Source of the DNA: Streptomyces sp. NK08204
GTDB taxonomy: Bacteria > Actinomycetota > Actinomycetes > Streptomycetales > Streptomycetaceae
Assembly (NCBI RefSeq): GCF_020400585.1
Contig: NZ_JAINVF010000004.1
Location: 1-64,000, forward strand
Length of the DNA: 64,000 nt
Direction: 5' to 3'
In this document: piece by piece, positions 1 through 7,715 of the stretch
Layout of the letters: each line of letters begins with the position of its first letter
Numbering within the stretch: position 1 is the first letter of the stretch
Notes under the pieces: model-generated
The model's database searches: none
The model's input: the letters and a program-made list of their open reading frames with translations, nothing else
Told to the model about the DNA's origin: nothing
Translations under genes and position numbers: made by a program

Positions 1-16
1 CGCATCTTCGGATGCG
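1..16. terminator. UUCG-tetraloop hairpin at window edge
   Basis: CGCATC and GATGCG pair around a TTCG loop, followed by a G run and then scattered T-rich stretches (CTTTCT, CGTTT, CTCTTTT) up to about position 44. This looks like the end of an intrinsic terminator, either for a gene left of the window or for the minus-strand operon ending at 66. The stem could be longer beyond the window edge. Confidence 0.45.
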
Positions 17-65
17 GGGGCTTTCTGCGTTTAGGGCTCTTTTCGGGGCGGCGGGCCCCCGAGGA

Positions 66-1376
66 TCAGAGTCGGCCCGCCGCTTTCAGAGCCAGATACG
101 CATCAGCCACCGCAGGCGCCAGTTTTTCCGGAGTCGCGTCCACCACCGTCACCCCATGACGACGAAGCTGTTCCGCTGTGCGCTCCCGCTCGTTCTCGGC
201 CTGCGCTGCCGCTGCGGCTTCGTACACCGCCTCCGTCGTACCCCGCGCTGCCGCCATGCGGGCGATATGCGGATCGGCCACCGAGGCGACGAGCACGGTG
301 TGGCGCTTGGTCAGCTGCGGCAGCGCAGGAAGCAGGCCCTGCTCCACCGGTGCCGCGTCGAGCGTCGTGAACAGGACGACCAGGGAACGCCGAGGGGCCG
401 TACGCACAGCGGTCGCGGTCAGGCCACGGGCGTCGGTCTCGACGAGTTCCGGTTCGAGGGTGGCCATCGCGTCGACCAGGGACGGCAGAACATCGCCGGC
501 GGAGCGGCCCTGGACCAAGGCGCGGACCCGGCGGTCGTAGGCGAGCAGGGCCACACGGTCCCCCGCGCGAGAGGCAAGAGCAGCGAGAAGCAGGGCCGCG
601 TCCATGGAGGCGTCCAGGCGGGGGGCGTCGCCCACACGGCCCGCCGACGTGCGGCCGGTGTCCAGGACCAGCAGGATGTGCCGGTCGCGTTCGGGGCGCC
701 AGGTGCGGACGGCCACCGCGGAATGGCGGGCGGTGGCACGCCAGTCGATCGAACGCGTGTCGTCGCCGGGAATGTACTCCCGCAGGCTGTCGAACTCCGT
801 CCCCTCACCGCGGATGAGCACACTGGTACGGCCGTCGAGTTCACGCAGTCGAGCGAGTTTCGACGGAAGGTGCTTGCGGCTGGTGAACGGCGGCAGGACC
901 CGTACCGACCAGGGCACTCTGTGGCTGCCTTGCCGGGAGAAGAGGCCGAGCGGGCCGTAGGAGCGGACGGTCACACGGTCGGCCTGCCGGTCGCCGCGGC
1001 GGGTGGGGCGCAGCCGCGTCGTCAGGCGCCGCCGCTCGCCCGCAGGCACGGTCACCCGGTGGCGGGAGGCCTCCACCTCGCTGCCGGGCTGCCAGCTGCT
1101 GGGCGGCCAGGCGTCCCGCACATCGGCACGCAGAGGGCGCCCCGTCGGATTGGTGATCGTGAGTGTGACGTCGGCGGTCTCGCCCAGACGCGTCGAGGTG
1201 TCACCGGAGCGGGACAGCACCAGGCGGCGTACCGGAGCTGCCAGCGCGAAGTCGCAGGCACAGGCCAGGGCCAACGGGCCGTTGACCGCGAGGATGCCGG
1301 TCCAGCCGGGATCCAGGATGCCGACCGGGATCGAGCCGAGGGCCGTCAGGAGGGCGGCGCGTCCGGTGAGCGCCAT
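66..1376 (-). CDS. DUF58 domain protein
   Basis: The protein has 436 residues. Two hydrophobic stretches near the N-terminus (about residues 5-48) suggest membrane anchoring. A beta-rich middle region follows, then the DUF58 hallmark GTEFDSLREYIPGDD at about residues 192-206, continuing through RSIDWRATAR to 217. After it comes a von Willebrand A-like fold whose metal site is degenerate (DTGRTS at 239-244 instead of DxSxS). The ATG at 1376 shares one base with the stop of the MoxR gene, so the two are translationally coupled. DUF58 proteins accompany MoxR AAA+ ATPases in many bacteria, and the pair is thought to act as a chaperone or maturation system; its client here is unknown. The much longer open frame reaching 2225 is the antisense-rich GC frame over moxR and is not used as the start. 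Confidence 0.85.
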   Translation of the reverse strand: MALTGRAALLTALGSIPVGILDPGWTGILAVNGPLALACACDFALAAPVRRLVLSRSGDTSTRLGETADVTLTITNPTGRPLRADVRDAWPPSSWQPGSEVEASRHRVTVPAGERRRLTTRLRPTRRGDRQADRVTVRSYGPLGLFSRQGSHRVPWSVRVLPPFTSRKHLPSKLARLRELDGRTSVLIRGEGTEFDSLREYIPGDDTRSIDWRATARHSAVAVRTWRPERDRHILLVLDTGRTSAGRVGDAPRLDASMDAALLLAALASRAGDRVALLAYDRRVRALVQGRSAGDVLPSLVDAMATLEPELVETDARGLTATAVRTAPRRSLVVLFTTLDAAPVEQGLLPALPQLTKRHTVLVASVADPHIARMAAARGTTEAVYEAAAAAQAENERERTAEQLRRHGVTVVDATPEKLAPAVADAYLALKAAGRL

Positions 1377-2368
1377 CAGCGAGGGACCGGGACATGGGCG
1401 AGGACGGCGTTGATGACGGAGTCCGCCGTCACGCCTTCCATCTCGGCTTCGGGGCGCAGCTGGATGCGGTGGCGCAAGGTGGGCAGAGCGAGGGCCTTCA
1501 CGTCGTCGGGGGTGACGTAGTCGCGGCCCGTCAGCCACGCCCAGGCGCGTGAGGTGGCCAGGAGGGCGGTGGCGCCGCGAGGGGAGACGCCCAGGGTGAG
1601 CGAGGGCGATTCGCGGGTGGCGCGGCAGATGTCCACCACGTAGGCGGTGATCTCGGGCGAGACGGTCGTCCTGGCGACCGCGGCGCGGGCCGCTTCCAGC
1701 TCGGCGGGGCCGGCGACGGGGCGTACGCCGGCGGCGTCCAGGTCGCGCGGGTCGAAGCCCTGGGCGTGGCGGGTGAGGACGTCGATCTCGTCCTGCCGGG
1801 AGGGCAGCGGGATCGTCAGTTTCAGCAGGAACCGGTCCAGCTGGGCCTCGGGGAGGGGATACGTGCCCTCGTACTCGACCGGGTTCTGGGTTGCCGCGAC
1901 CAGGAACGGCTCGGGCAGCGGCCGAGGGGTGCCGTCGACCGTGACCTGGCGTTCCTCCATGGCCTCCAGGAGGGAGGACTGCGTCTTGGGTGGGGTGCGG
2001 TTGATCTCGTCCGCCAGGAGGAGGTTGGTGAAGACCGGGCCGGGCTGGAAGGAGAACTCGGCGGTGCGGGTGTCGTAGACGAGGGAGCCGGTGACATCGC
2101 TCGGCATCAGGTCCGGCGTGAACTGGACCCGCTTCGTGTCGAGTTCGAGCGCGGATGCGAGTGTTCGCACGAGCAGCGTCTTGGCGACCCCGGGCACTCC
2201 TTCCAGCAGCACGTGTCCGCGGCACAGAAGGGCGACGACGAGGCCGGTCACGGCGGGGTCCTGGCCGACCACGGCTTTGGCGATCTCGGCGCGCAGGGCT
2301 TCCAGGGACGCTCGGGCATCGCCCGCGTTCCCAGAGGGCCCGGCGTTGTCAGTGGTCGGGTCCATCAT
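1376..2368 (-). CDS. MoxR-family AAA+ ATPase
   Basis: The protein has 330 residues, the normal MoxR length. The P-loop GVPGVAKT lies at residues 57-64, the Walker B region LLLADEINR follows, and the sensor 1 ATQNP motif and the C-terminal lid domain are present. MoxR ATPases are thought to remodel or insert cofactors into partner proteins, usually the vWA-type proteins encoded next door, here the DUF58 protein immediately downstream. The start codon overlaps the stop of the DUF4350 gene by four bases (ATGA); a second ATG directly follows the first. It belongs to a five-gene minus-strand operon (DUF4129, DUF4350, MoxR, DUF58 and the upstream membrane protein) also seen as a unit in other actinobacteria. 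Confidence 0.92.
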   Translation of the reverse strand: MMDPTTDNAGPSGNAGDARASLEALRAEIAKAVVGQDPAVTGLVVALLCRGHVLLEGVPGVAKTLLVRTLASALELDTKRVQFTPDLMPSDVTGSLVYDTRTAEFSFQPGPVFTNLLLADEINRTPPKTQSSLLEAMEERQVTVDGTPRPLPEPFLVAATQNPVEYEGTYPLPEAQLDRFLLKLTIPLPSRQDEIDVLTRHAQGFDPRDLDAAGVRPVAGPAELEAARAAVARTTVSPEITAYVVDICRATRESPSLTLGVSPRGATALLATSRAWAWLTGRDYVTPDDVKALALPTLRHRIQLRPEAEMEGVTADSVINAVLAHVPVPR

Positions 2369-3576
2369 GAACGGCGTACCTCTCTTTCGAGGGCGTCGAG
2401 TTGGTCGGTGAGGGCGATGAGGGCCGCGTCGTCGCCGGGCGGCGGCCCGAAGAGGAGCGCGTGCAGGCTCTGTCCGTCGCCGTGGACGTGGGCGGACAGG
2501 GCGGGGACCAGGGCCTCGGGCGTGTGCGCCTGGGCGACGGGCACGCCGGCCAGGGCAGCCAGGCGCGTGCGCGTGGCGGAACGAAGAGCGGCTGCGGCGC
2601 GGTCGCGGGCGTTGGCCTTGCGGTAGAGGCGGGCGCGGCCTTCGGCGGTTTCGGAGGCGCGGATCGCGACCGGAAGTTTTTCGGGCACGAGGGGGCCGAA
2701 CCGGCGTGCCCGCCAGAAGGCGGCGAGGACAGCGGCGATGAAGAGCTGCAGGGCGCCCCAGAGCCAGCCTGAAGGCAGCAGGTCCAGGAAGCTCTTCCGC
2801 TCACCCGTGTCCCCGGTCGAGGTGTCCGAGAGCGACGGGAGGTACCAGACCAGATGGGAACGGGAGCCGAGGAGCTGAAGTGCGAGCGAGGCGTTGCCCT
2901 GCTTGCCGAGGCGCTTGTTGTACAGGATGTCCGGCGCGCCGAGGAGGACGGTGTCGCCCCCGGAGACCGCCGGAAGGCGCAGCAGGGTGGCGAGGCCCTG
3001 GCTGGGGTAGCAGGAGTCGGCGTGAAGCCGGCTGGTGGTGTAGCGGATGCCGCCGGTTTCGGCGCTGCCCGCGCGCCGGGCCTCGGGCAGGGTGCAGCCG
3101 GGGTCGAGGGTGGAGCCCGTGGCGGTCGAGGGGGCCGCGGTGACCCCGGGGGCGAGGCGTCCGACGGACCAGCTGCCCGCGGCGACGAGGACCGTGCGTC
3201 CGCCCGATGCCGCCGTCGCCCTGCGCAGCCAGTCCTGTTGACGGTGCGTCAACAGGTCCGGTACGGCGACCAGAAGAGTGGTGTCGGGGCCGGCAGCGGC
3301 GCGGGCCGCGCCGAGCGTGGTGACCACGCGCGTGGACACGCCCCGATCGGCGAGGAGTTCGGCGACGGCACGGCTGCCGTAGGGATCGGCCGAGCGGGGG
3401 TCGAGTTCGCCGTGTCGTTCGGTGGAGTGGACGGTGGCGATGGCCAACGCCGCGGCCAGGATGAGAACGACGGCGAGGGCGATGCCACGCGAACGGCTCC
3501 ACACGTGCCGGGCGGTGGGCGCGGTCGAAGTGGTGGGCGCGGTGGAAGTGGCGGGCGGGGAAGCCTCGGTGGTCAT
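2365..3576 (-). CDS. DUF4350-type membrane protein
   Basis: The protein has 403 residues. A Thr/Ala/Pro-rich N-terminus is followed by a transmembrane helix at about residues 30-50, a large extracytoplasmic region matching the DUF4350 type (for example DPYGSRAVAELLADRGV and LLRLPAVSGGDTVLLGAPD), a second helix around WLWGALQLFIAAVLAAFW, and a basic cytoplasmic tail. The region between the helices resembles a GATase-like or periplasmic sensor fold, but no catalytic residue is evident. The ATG at 3576 overlaps the stop of the DUF4129 gene (ATGA). Longer upstream frames read through that gene out of phase and were rejected. Function is unknown; it presumably works with the MoxR-DUF58 pair. Confidence 0.8.
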   Translation of the reverse strand: MTTEASPPATSTAPTTSTAPTARHVWSRSRGIALAVVLILAAALAIATVHSTERHGELDPRSADPYGSRAVAELLADRGVSTRVVTTLGAARAAAGPDTTLLVAVPDLLTHRQQDWLRRATAASGGRTVLVAAGSWSVGRLAPGVTAAPSTATGSTLDPGCTLPEARRAGSAETGGIRYTTSRLHADSCYPSQGLATLLRLPAVSGGDTVLLGAPDILYNKRLGKQGNASLALQLLGSRSHLVWYLPSLSDTSTGDTGERKSFLDLLPSGWLWGALQLFIAAVLAAFWRARRFGPLVPEKLPVAIRASETAEGRARLYRKANARDRAAAALRSATRTRLAALAGVPVAQAHTPEALVPALSAHVHGDGQSLHALLFGPPPGDDAALIALTDQLDALEREVRRS

Positions 3577-4352
3577 TCGGCGGCCCCCCGCCGGTCGCGG
3601 GCCGTGTCGGCCGTACTGTCGGTGAGGACGGGCCTGGTGCGTTCCAGGTCCCGGTCGAGTTCGGCGACGCGGTGGTACGACTGCTCGCTCGCCCTGCGGC
3701 CACCGTAGGTGACGTCGTCGAAGACCCGTGCCGCGGACCGCAGTCGGTCCCTGTGCGCGGGGAGGGAGCGGCCGGCGTCGGCGGCGGCCTCGTCGGCGGT
3801 GCGGCCGGGGCGGACGTCGAGCAGGGCCCGCTCCTCCAGGGAGCGGACGATGGCCCGCACACGCTCCTGCACGGCCTGGTTCCAGTGGCCCTGGGCGGCG
3901 TGCGCCTCGCTGGCCGCCCGGTGTTCGGCGGCGCTGCGGGGCCGGTCGTCGAACACTGCCGCGGCGGAGGTCGGCGTACGCCGCGGGGTGCCCAGGCGCC
4001 ACCACAGTGCGGCCAGCACGGCGACGACGAAGAGGACCACGACGACCAGACCGACGGTGCCGCCGGGCGTGGCCGAGGCGGCCGTGTCGAGCAGCCTGCC
4101 GAGCCGGTCCCAGAAGGCGTTCAGGGCGCGCTGGAACAGGCTGGGATCGTTCTCGTGGTACATCCGCTTGGACAGCTCCCGCCGGGCCGCCTCCCGAGCG
4201 GGATCGCGCGGCGTGGTGACGGGCGGCTCGTCACCGGAGCCGGTGAGCGCCAGGATGCCCGTGTCCGCCGTGCGCAGCAGGCGTCCCAGGCCCCTGCCGG
4301 CCGCGCCCGGCAGGGCCGGGGCCGCCGTGAGAACTCCCCCCGTCAGGCTCAC
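3573..4352 (-). CDS. DUF4129 domain membrane protein
   Basis: The protein has 259 residues and starts at GTG 4352, five bases after the stop of the upstream gene. An N-terminal hydrophobic segment and one strong transmembrane helix (VGLVVVVLFVVAVLAALWW) bracket a short extracytoplasmic loop. The C-terminal cytoplasmic part matches DUF4129: QGHWNQAVQERVRAIVRSLE followed by the RPGRTADE segment that recurs in the family. DUF4129 sits in MoxR-DUF58 clusters, and in some proteins it is fused to transglutaminase-like domains, so a role in envelope protein quality control is possible but unproven. Confidence 0.8.
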   Translation of the reverse strand: MSLTGGVLTAAPALPGAAGRGLGRLLRTADTGILALTGSGDEPPVTTPRDPAREAARRELSKRMYHENDPSLFQRALNAFWDRLGRLLDTAASATPGGTVGLVVVVLFVVAVLAALWWRLGTPRRTPTSAAAVFDDRPRSAAEHRAASEAHAAQGHWNQAVQERVRAIVRSLEERALLDVRPGRTADEAAADAGRSLPAHRDRLRSAARVFDDVTYGGRRASEQSYHRVAELDRDLERTRPVLTDSTADTARDRRGAAE

Positions 4353-4356
4353 CGCA

Positions 4357-5736
4357 TCAGCTCCCCGGGACCGGTCCGGGAGCCGCCGCGCCCCCGACTC
4401 CGGCAGCGCGGGCCAGTTCCAGGTCGAGGGCCTCGCGGCGGATGCGCTGGTCGATGTAGAGGAGCACGGTGACGCCCGCGTTGATCGGGAACGTGATCAT
4501 CGAGCCGATGACCGAGCCGATCCCGCTGAGGATCAGGAAGGTCCAGCCGACGTGTCCGGTGCTGGTGCCGAACAGGCTGGTCATGCCGTCGTCGCTCACG
4601 GCGGCCCCGATGAACATGAAGGGGATCGTGACGAGCGAGGTGACGATGTTCGCGATGAGCGCGGCGAGCAGCTGGATGCCGAGGACACGCCACCAGGAGC
4701 CGCGGACGAGCTTCGCGGAGCGGCTCATCGACTTCACGATGCCCTGCCGCTCCAGCATCAGCGCGGGCGAGGCCAGCGAGAAGCGGACCACCAGCCACAA
4801 GAGGACGCCGGCGGCGGCAAGAAGGCCCAGGACGAGCAGGGCGGCGCCTGTGCCGCCGCTGCCGCCGACAGCGAGGACGACGATGCCGGGCAGCGCGCCG
4901 CACAGCAGGACACCGGCCGAGATCAGGCCGAGCAGGAAGAGCAGGCCGAACAGCCTCGGGACCTGCGGGCGGGCGTCACGCCAGGCCTCCCGGGTGCTCA
5001 CCGGCCTGCCGAGGACCGCTCGGCTGGTGACGGTCGTCAGGAGGGCGGTGGCGACGATGGTGCCGACCACGGAGATCAGCGCGACGACGCCGGCGCCCAG
5101 CATGGCCACGCCCAGCGAGCGGAAGGCGTCGCCGAGGCTGGTCTGGTCGTTGAACGAGGCGTCGGTGGCGGTGTCGTCGAGGACGAAGCCCTGCAGGAGG
5201 ATCACGGCGATCTGCGAGATGACCGCGACGGTCAGCGAGACGCCGAGGACCGTGCGCCAGTACGTGCGCATGGTGGAGACGGCTCCGTCCAGGATCTCGC
5301 CGACGCCCAGCGGACGCAGCGGGATCACACCGGGTTTGGCCGCGGGCGGCGGGCCGCCCCAGCCGCCGCCCCACGGGACGTAGCCGGGGGCGCCGTGTCC
5401 GCCCGGGCCGCTGCCGGGCGCAGTGCCGTAACCGCCGGAAGGAGCGCCGTGTCCGCCGGGGCCCCCGCTGTGCGGGCCGCCCCAGCCGGTGCCGGGCGCC
5501 GGCGGCGGTGGGGCCTGGCCCGGAGCCGGGGCGCCCGTGGGCGCCGACCACTGGCCGGGCGGCGGTTGCTCCTTGGACCACTTCGTGCCTTGGCCCTGCC
5601 AATCCGTGCCCGGCTGTGCGGCGGGGTCGGCGGGGCCAGGACGGTCGGCGGCCCCGGCGGGGCCGGACGCGCCGGGCTCCCGCCCGTCGGACGACGGGTC
5701 GGATCCGGGCGAGGCCCAGCCCGGAGTGTCGTTCAT
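4357..5736 (-). CDS. multi-pass membrane protein, GPDPase membrane-domain type
   Basis: The protein has 459 residues. The first 170 or so form a Pro/Gly/Ala-rich, probably disordered cytoplasmic tail with PGGHGAP-like repeats. After RPLGVGEILDGAVSTMR, the entry motif of this family, come about six to seven membrane helices. The family is named after the membrane region that precedes some glycerophosphodiester phosphodiesterases, but no phosphodiesterase catalytic domain is present. The ATG at 5736 was chosen because AAGGAGC lies just upstream; an in-frame ATG 24 codons earlier lacks such a site. It is the first gene of the minus-strand operon and is divergent from mtnA. A transport or envelope role is plausible. 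Confidence 0.8.
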   Translation of the reverse strand: MNDTPGWASPGSDPSSDGREPGASGPAGAADRPGPADPAAQPGTDWQGQGTKWSKEQPPPGQWSAPTGAPAPGQAPPPPAPGTGWGGPHSGGPGGHGAPSGGYGTAPGSGPGGHGAPGYVPWGGGWGGPPPAAKPGVIPLRPLGVGEILDGAVSTMRTYWRTVLGVSLTVAVISQIAVILLQGFVLDDTATDASFNDQTSLGDAFRSLGVAMLGAGVVALISVVGTIVATALLTTVTSRAVLGRPVSTREAWRDARPQVPRLFGLLFLLGLISAGVLLCGALPGIVVLAVGGSGGTGAALLVLGLLAAAGVLLWLVVRFSLASPALMLERQGIVKSMSRSAKLVRGSWWRVLGIQLLAALIANIVTSLVTIPFMFIGAAVSDDGMTSLFGTSTGHVGWTFLILSGIGSVIGSMITFPINAGVTVLLYIDQRIRREALDLELARAAGVGGAAAPGPVPGS

Positions 5737-5876
5737 CGAAGCTCCTTCACGGTGCCCGTCCGCGGACGCGGCGGCAGGTTGGCAGCCATCGTGCCATGGG
5801 CTGGTCAACCGTTGACCGGCCGCCGTGGGGGCCGGACACCTTCAATTGTCCGCCGGATACCGGGCAGACTGACGGC

Positions 5877-7016
5877 ATGGCTGATCAGCAGGCGCAGACG
5901 GACGGCGACGAACGGCCGGTGGGGATACCGGTGATCCGATGGGAGGAACCACCCGAAGGTCCCGTGCTCGTCCTTCTCGACCAGACGCGGCTCCCGGCCG
6001 AGGAGGTCGAGCTGGTGTGCACCGACGCGCCGGCGCTGGTGGAGGCGATCCGCTCGCTGGCCGTGCGCGGGGCACCGCTGCTCGGGATCGCGGGGGCGTA
6101 CGGGGTCGCGCTCGCCGCCGCGCGGGGATTCGACGTGCTCGAGGCCGCCGCGGCACTGGAAGGCGCCCGCCCGACAGCGGTGAACCTGTCCGTCGGGGTA
6201 CGCCGAGCCGAGGCCGCCTACCGCACCGCGCTCGCCCGGAGCGGCGACGAGACCGAGGCCGCAGCGGCGGCGCTGGCTGCGGCGCGGGCCCTGCACCGGG
6301 AGGACGCCGAGGCCAGCGCCCGGATGGCCGCCCACGGGCTGGCGCTGCTGGACGAGCTGCTGCCCGGCGGCGGGCACCGGATCCTCACCCACTGCAACAG
6401 CGGTTCGCTGGTCTCCGGCGGGGAGGGCACGGCGTTCGCGGTGGCCCTCGAGGCGCACCGGGCCGGGCGACTTCGGCGCCTGTGGGTGGACGAAACGCGT
6501 CCTTTGCTGCAAGGTGCTCGCCTGACGGCGTACGAGGCGGCCCGCAACGGCATGGCGTACACCTTGCTCACCGACAACGCAGCGGGTTCGCTGTTCGCGG
6601 CGGGGGAGGTGGACGCGGTGCTGATCGGGGCGGACCGGATCGCGGCCGACGGTGCGGTGGCGAACAAGGTGGGGAGCTATCCGCTCGCCGTGCTCGCGCG
6701 GTACCACCATGTGCCCTTCATCGTCGTGGCGCCCGTGACGACGGTCGATCCGGACACGCCCGACGGGGCGTCCATCGAGGTCGAGCAGCGCCCCGGCTTT
6801 GAAGTGACCGAGATCACACCGCCCCAGGTGGCGGTGTCAGGAGCAGGAGGCGGGATTGCGGTGGCACCCCTGGGGACCCAGGCGTACAACCCGGCGTTCG
6901 ATGTGACGCCGCCCGAGCTGGTGACGGCCATCGTCACCGAGGCGGGAGCCGCCTCACCCGTGACGGCCGGGGCTCTTGCCGAGCTGTGTGCCAGGTCACG
7001 ACAGGTAACGATTTAG
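5877..7016 (+). CDS. mtnA: S-methyl-5-thioribose-1-phosphate isomerase
   Basis: The protein has 379 residues and is cytosolic. It converts 5-methylthioribose 1-phosphate to methylthioribulose 1-phosphate in methionine salvage. Both catalytic signatures are intact: the cysteine in HCNSGSL (C173) and the aspartate in IGADRI (D253), followed by NKVGSYPLAV. SLAVRGAPLLGIAGAYG near the N-terminus is also typical. The start is ATG 5877, at the edge of a 140-base divergent region. The longer upstream frame runs into the divergent gene and was rejected. No other methionine-salvage gene is adjacent. The gene ends nine bases before the start of mtrA. Confidence 0.95.
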   Translation: MADQQAQTDGDERPVGIPVIRWEEPPEGPVLVLLDQTRLPAEEVELVCTDAPALVEAIRSLAVRGAPLLGIAGAYGVALAAARGFDVLEAAAALEGARPTAVNLSVGVRRAEAAYRTALARSGDETEAAAAALAAARALHREDAEASARMAAHGLALLDELLPGGGHRILTHCNSGSLVSGGEGTAFAVALEAHRAGRLRRLWVDETRPLLQGARLTAYEAARNGMAYTLLTDNAAGSLFAAGEVDAVLIGADRIAADGAVANKVGSYPLAVLARYHHVPFIVVAPVTTVDPDTPDGASIEVEQRPGFEVTEITPPQVAVSGAGGGIAVAPLGTQAYNPAFDVTPPELVTAIVTEAGAASPVTAGALAELCARSRQVTI

Positions 7017-7020
7017 TTAA
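7004..7020 (+). promoter_or_regulatory. AT-rich mtrA upstream element with GTAAC/GTTAA half-sites
   Basis: GGTAACGATTTAGTTAA lies across the mtnA stop codon and ends four bases before the mtrA ATG. It is unusually A/T-rich for this genome and contains GTAAC and GTTAA half-sites of the kind reported for MtrA binding. It could be an autoregulatory MtrA box or part of a promoter inside mtnA. This is a reading by eye, not a scored motif. Confidence 0.35.
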
Positions 7021-7024
7021 TGGG

Positions 7025-7714
7025 ATGATGTCGTTTATGAAGGGACGAGTCCTTGTCGTCGACGACGACAGCGCACTGGCCGAGATGCTCGGCATCGTGC
7101 TGCGTGGTGAAGGTTTTGAGCCGTCTTTCGTAGCCGACGGCGACAAGGCGCTGGCCGCTTTCCGTGAGAGCAAGCCCGATCTGGTGCTGCTCGACCTGAT
7201 GCTGCCCGGCCGGGACGGCATCGAGGTGTGCCGGCTGATCCGGGCGGAGTCCGGGGTGCCGATCGTGATGCTCACGGCCAAGAGCGACACCGTCGACGTG
7301 GTCGTGGGCCTGGAGTCCGGTGCCGACGACTACATCGTCAAGCCGTTCAAACCAAAGGAGCTGGTGGCCCGGATCCGGGCGCGGCTTCGCAGGTCCGAGG
7401 AGCCGGCGCCGGAGCAGCTCACCATCGGTGACCTGGTCATCGACGTGGCCGGGCACTCGGTGAAGCGGGACGGTCAGTCGATCGCGCTGACCCCGCTGGA
7501 GTTCGACCTGCTGGTCGCGCTCGCGCGCAAGCCGTGGCAGGTGTTCACGCGCGAGGTGCTGCTGGAGCAGGTGTGGGGTTACCGCCACGCGGCTGACACG
7601 CGGCTCGTCAACGTGCACGTCCAGCGGCTGCGCTCCAAGGTCGAGAAGGACCCGGAGCGGCCGGAGATCGTGGTGACCGTCCGTGGCGTCGGTTACAAGG
7701 CCGGGCCGAGCTGA
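7025..7714 (+). CDS. mtrA: MtrA response regulator (OmpR family)
   Basis: The protein has 229 residues and starts with the MMSFMKG sequence; ATG codons occur at 7025, 7028 and 7037. The receiver domain has the acidic pocket DDD at 13-15, phospho-acceptor D57 (LLDLMLPG), the conserved Thr in MLTAKSD and Lys in VKPFKP. The C-terminal OmpR/PhoB winged helix contains LTPLEFDLLVALARKPWQVF and the recognition region RLVNVHVQRLRSKVE. MtrA is the highly conserved actinobacterial regulator of cell-wall, developmental and, in Streptomyces, antibiotic genes. It is followed after one base by mtrB and then lpqB, which confirms the identity. Confidence 0.97.
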   Translation: MMSFMKGRVLVVDDDSALAEMLGIVLRGEGFEPSFVADGDKALAAFRESKPDLVLLDLMLPGRDGIEVCRLIRAESGVPIVMLTAKSDTVDVVVGLESGADDYIVKPFKPKELVARIRARLRRSEEPAPEQLTIGDLVIDVAGHSVKRDGQSIALTPLEFDLLVALARKPWQVFTREVLLEQVWGYRHAADTRLVNVHVQRLRSKVEKDPERPEIVVTVRGVGYKAGPS

Positions 7715-7715
7715 C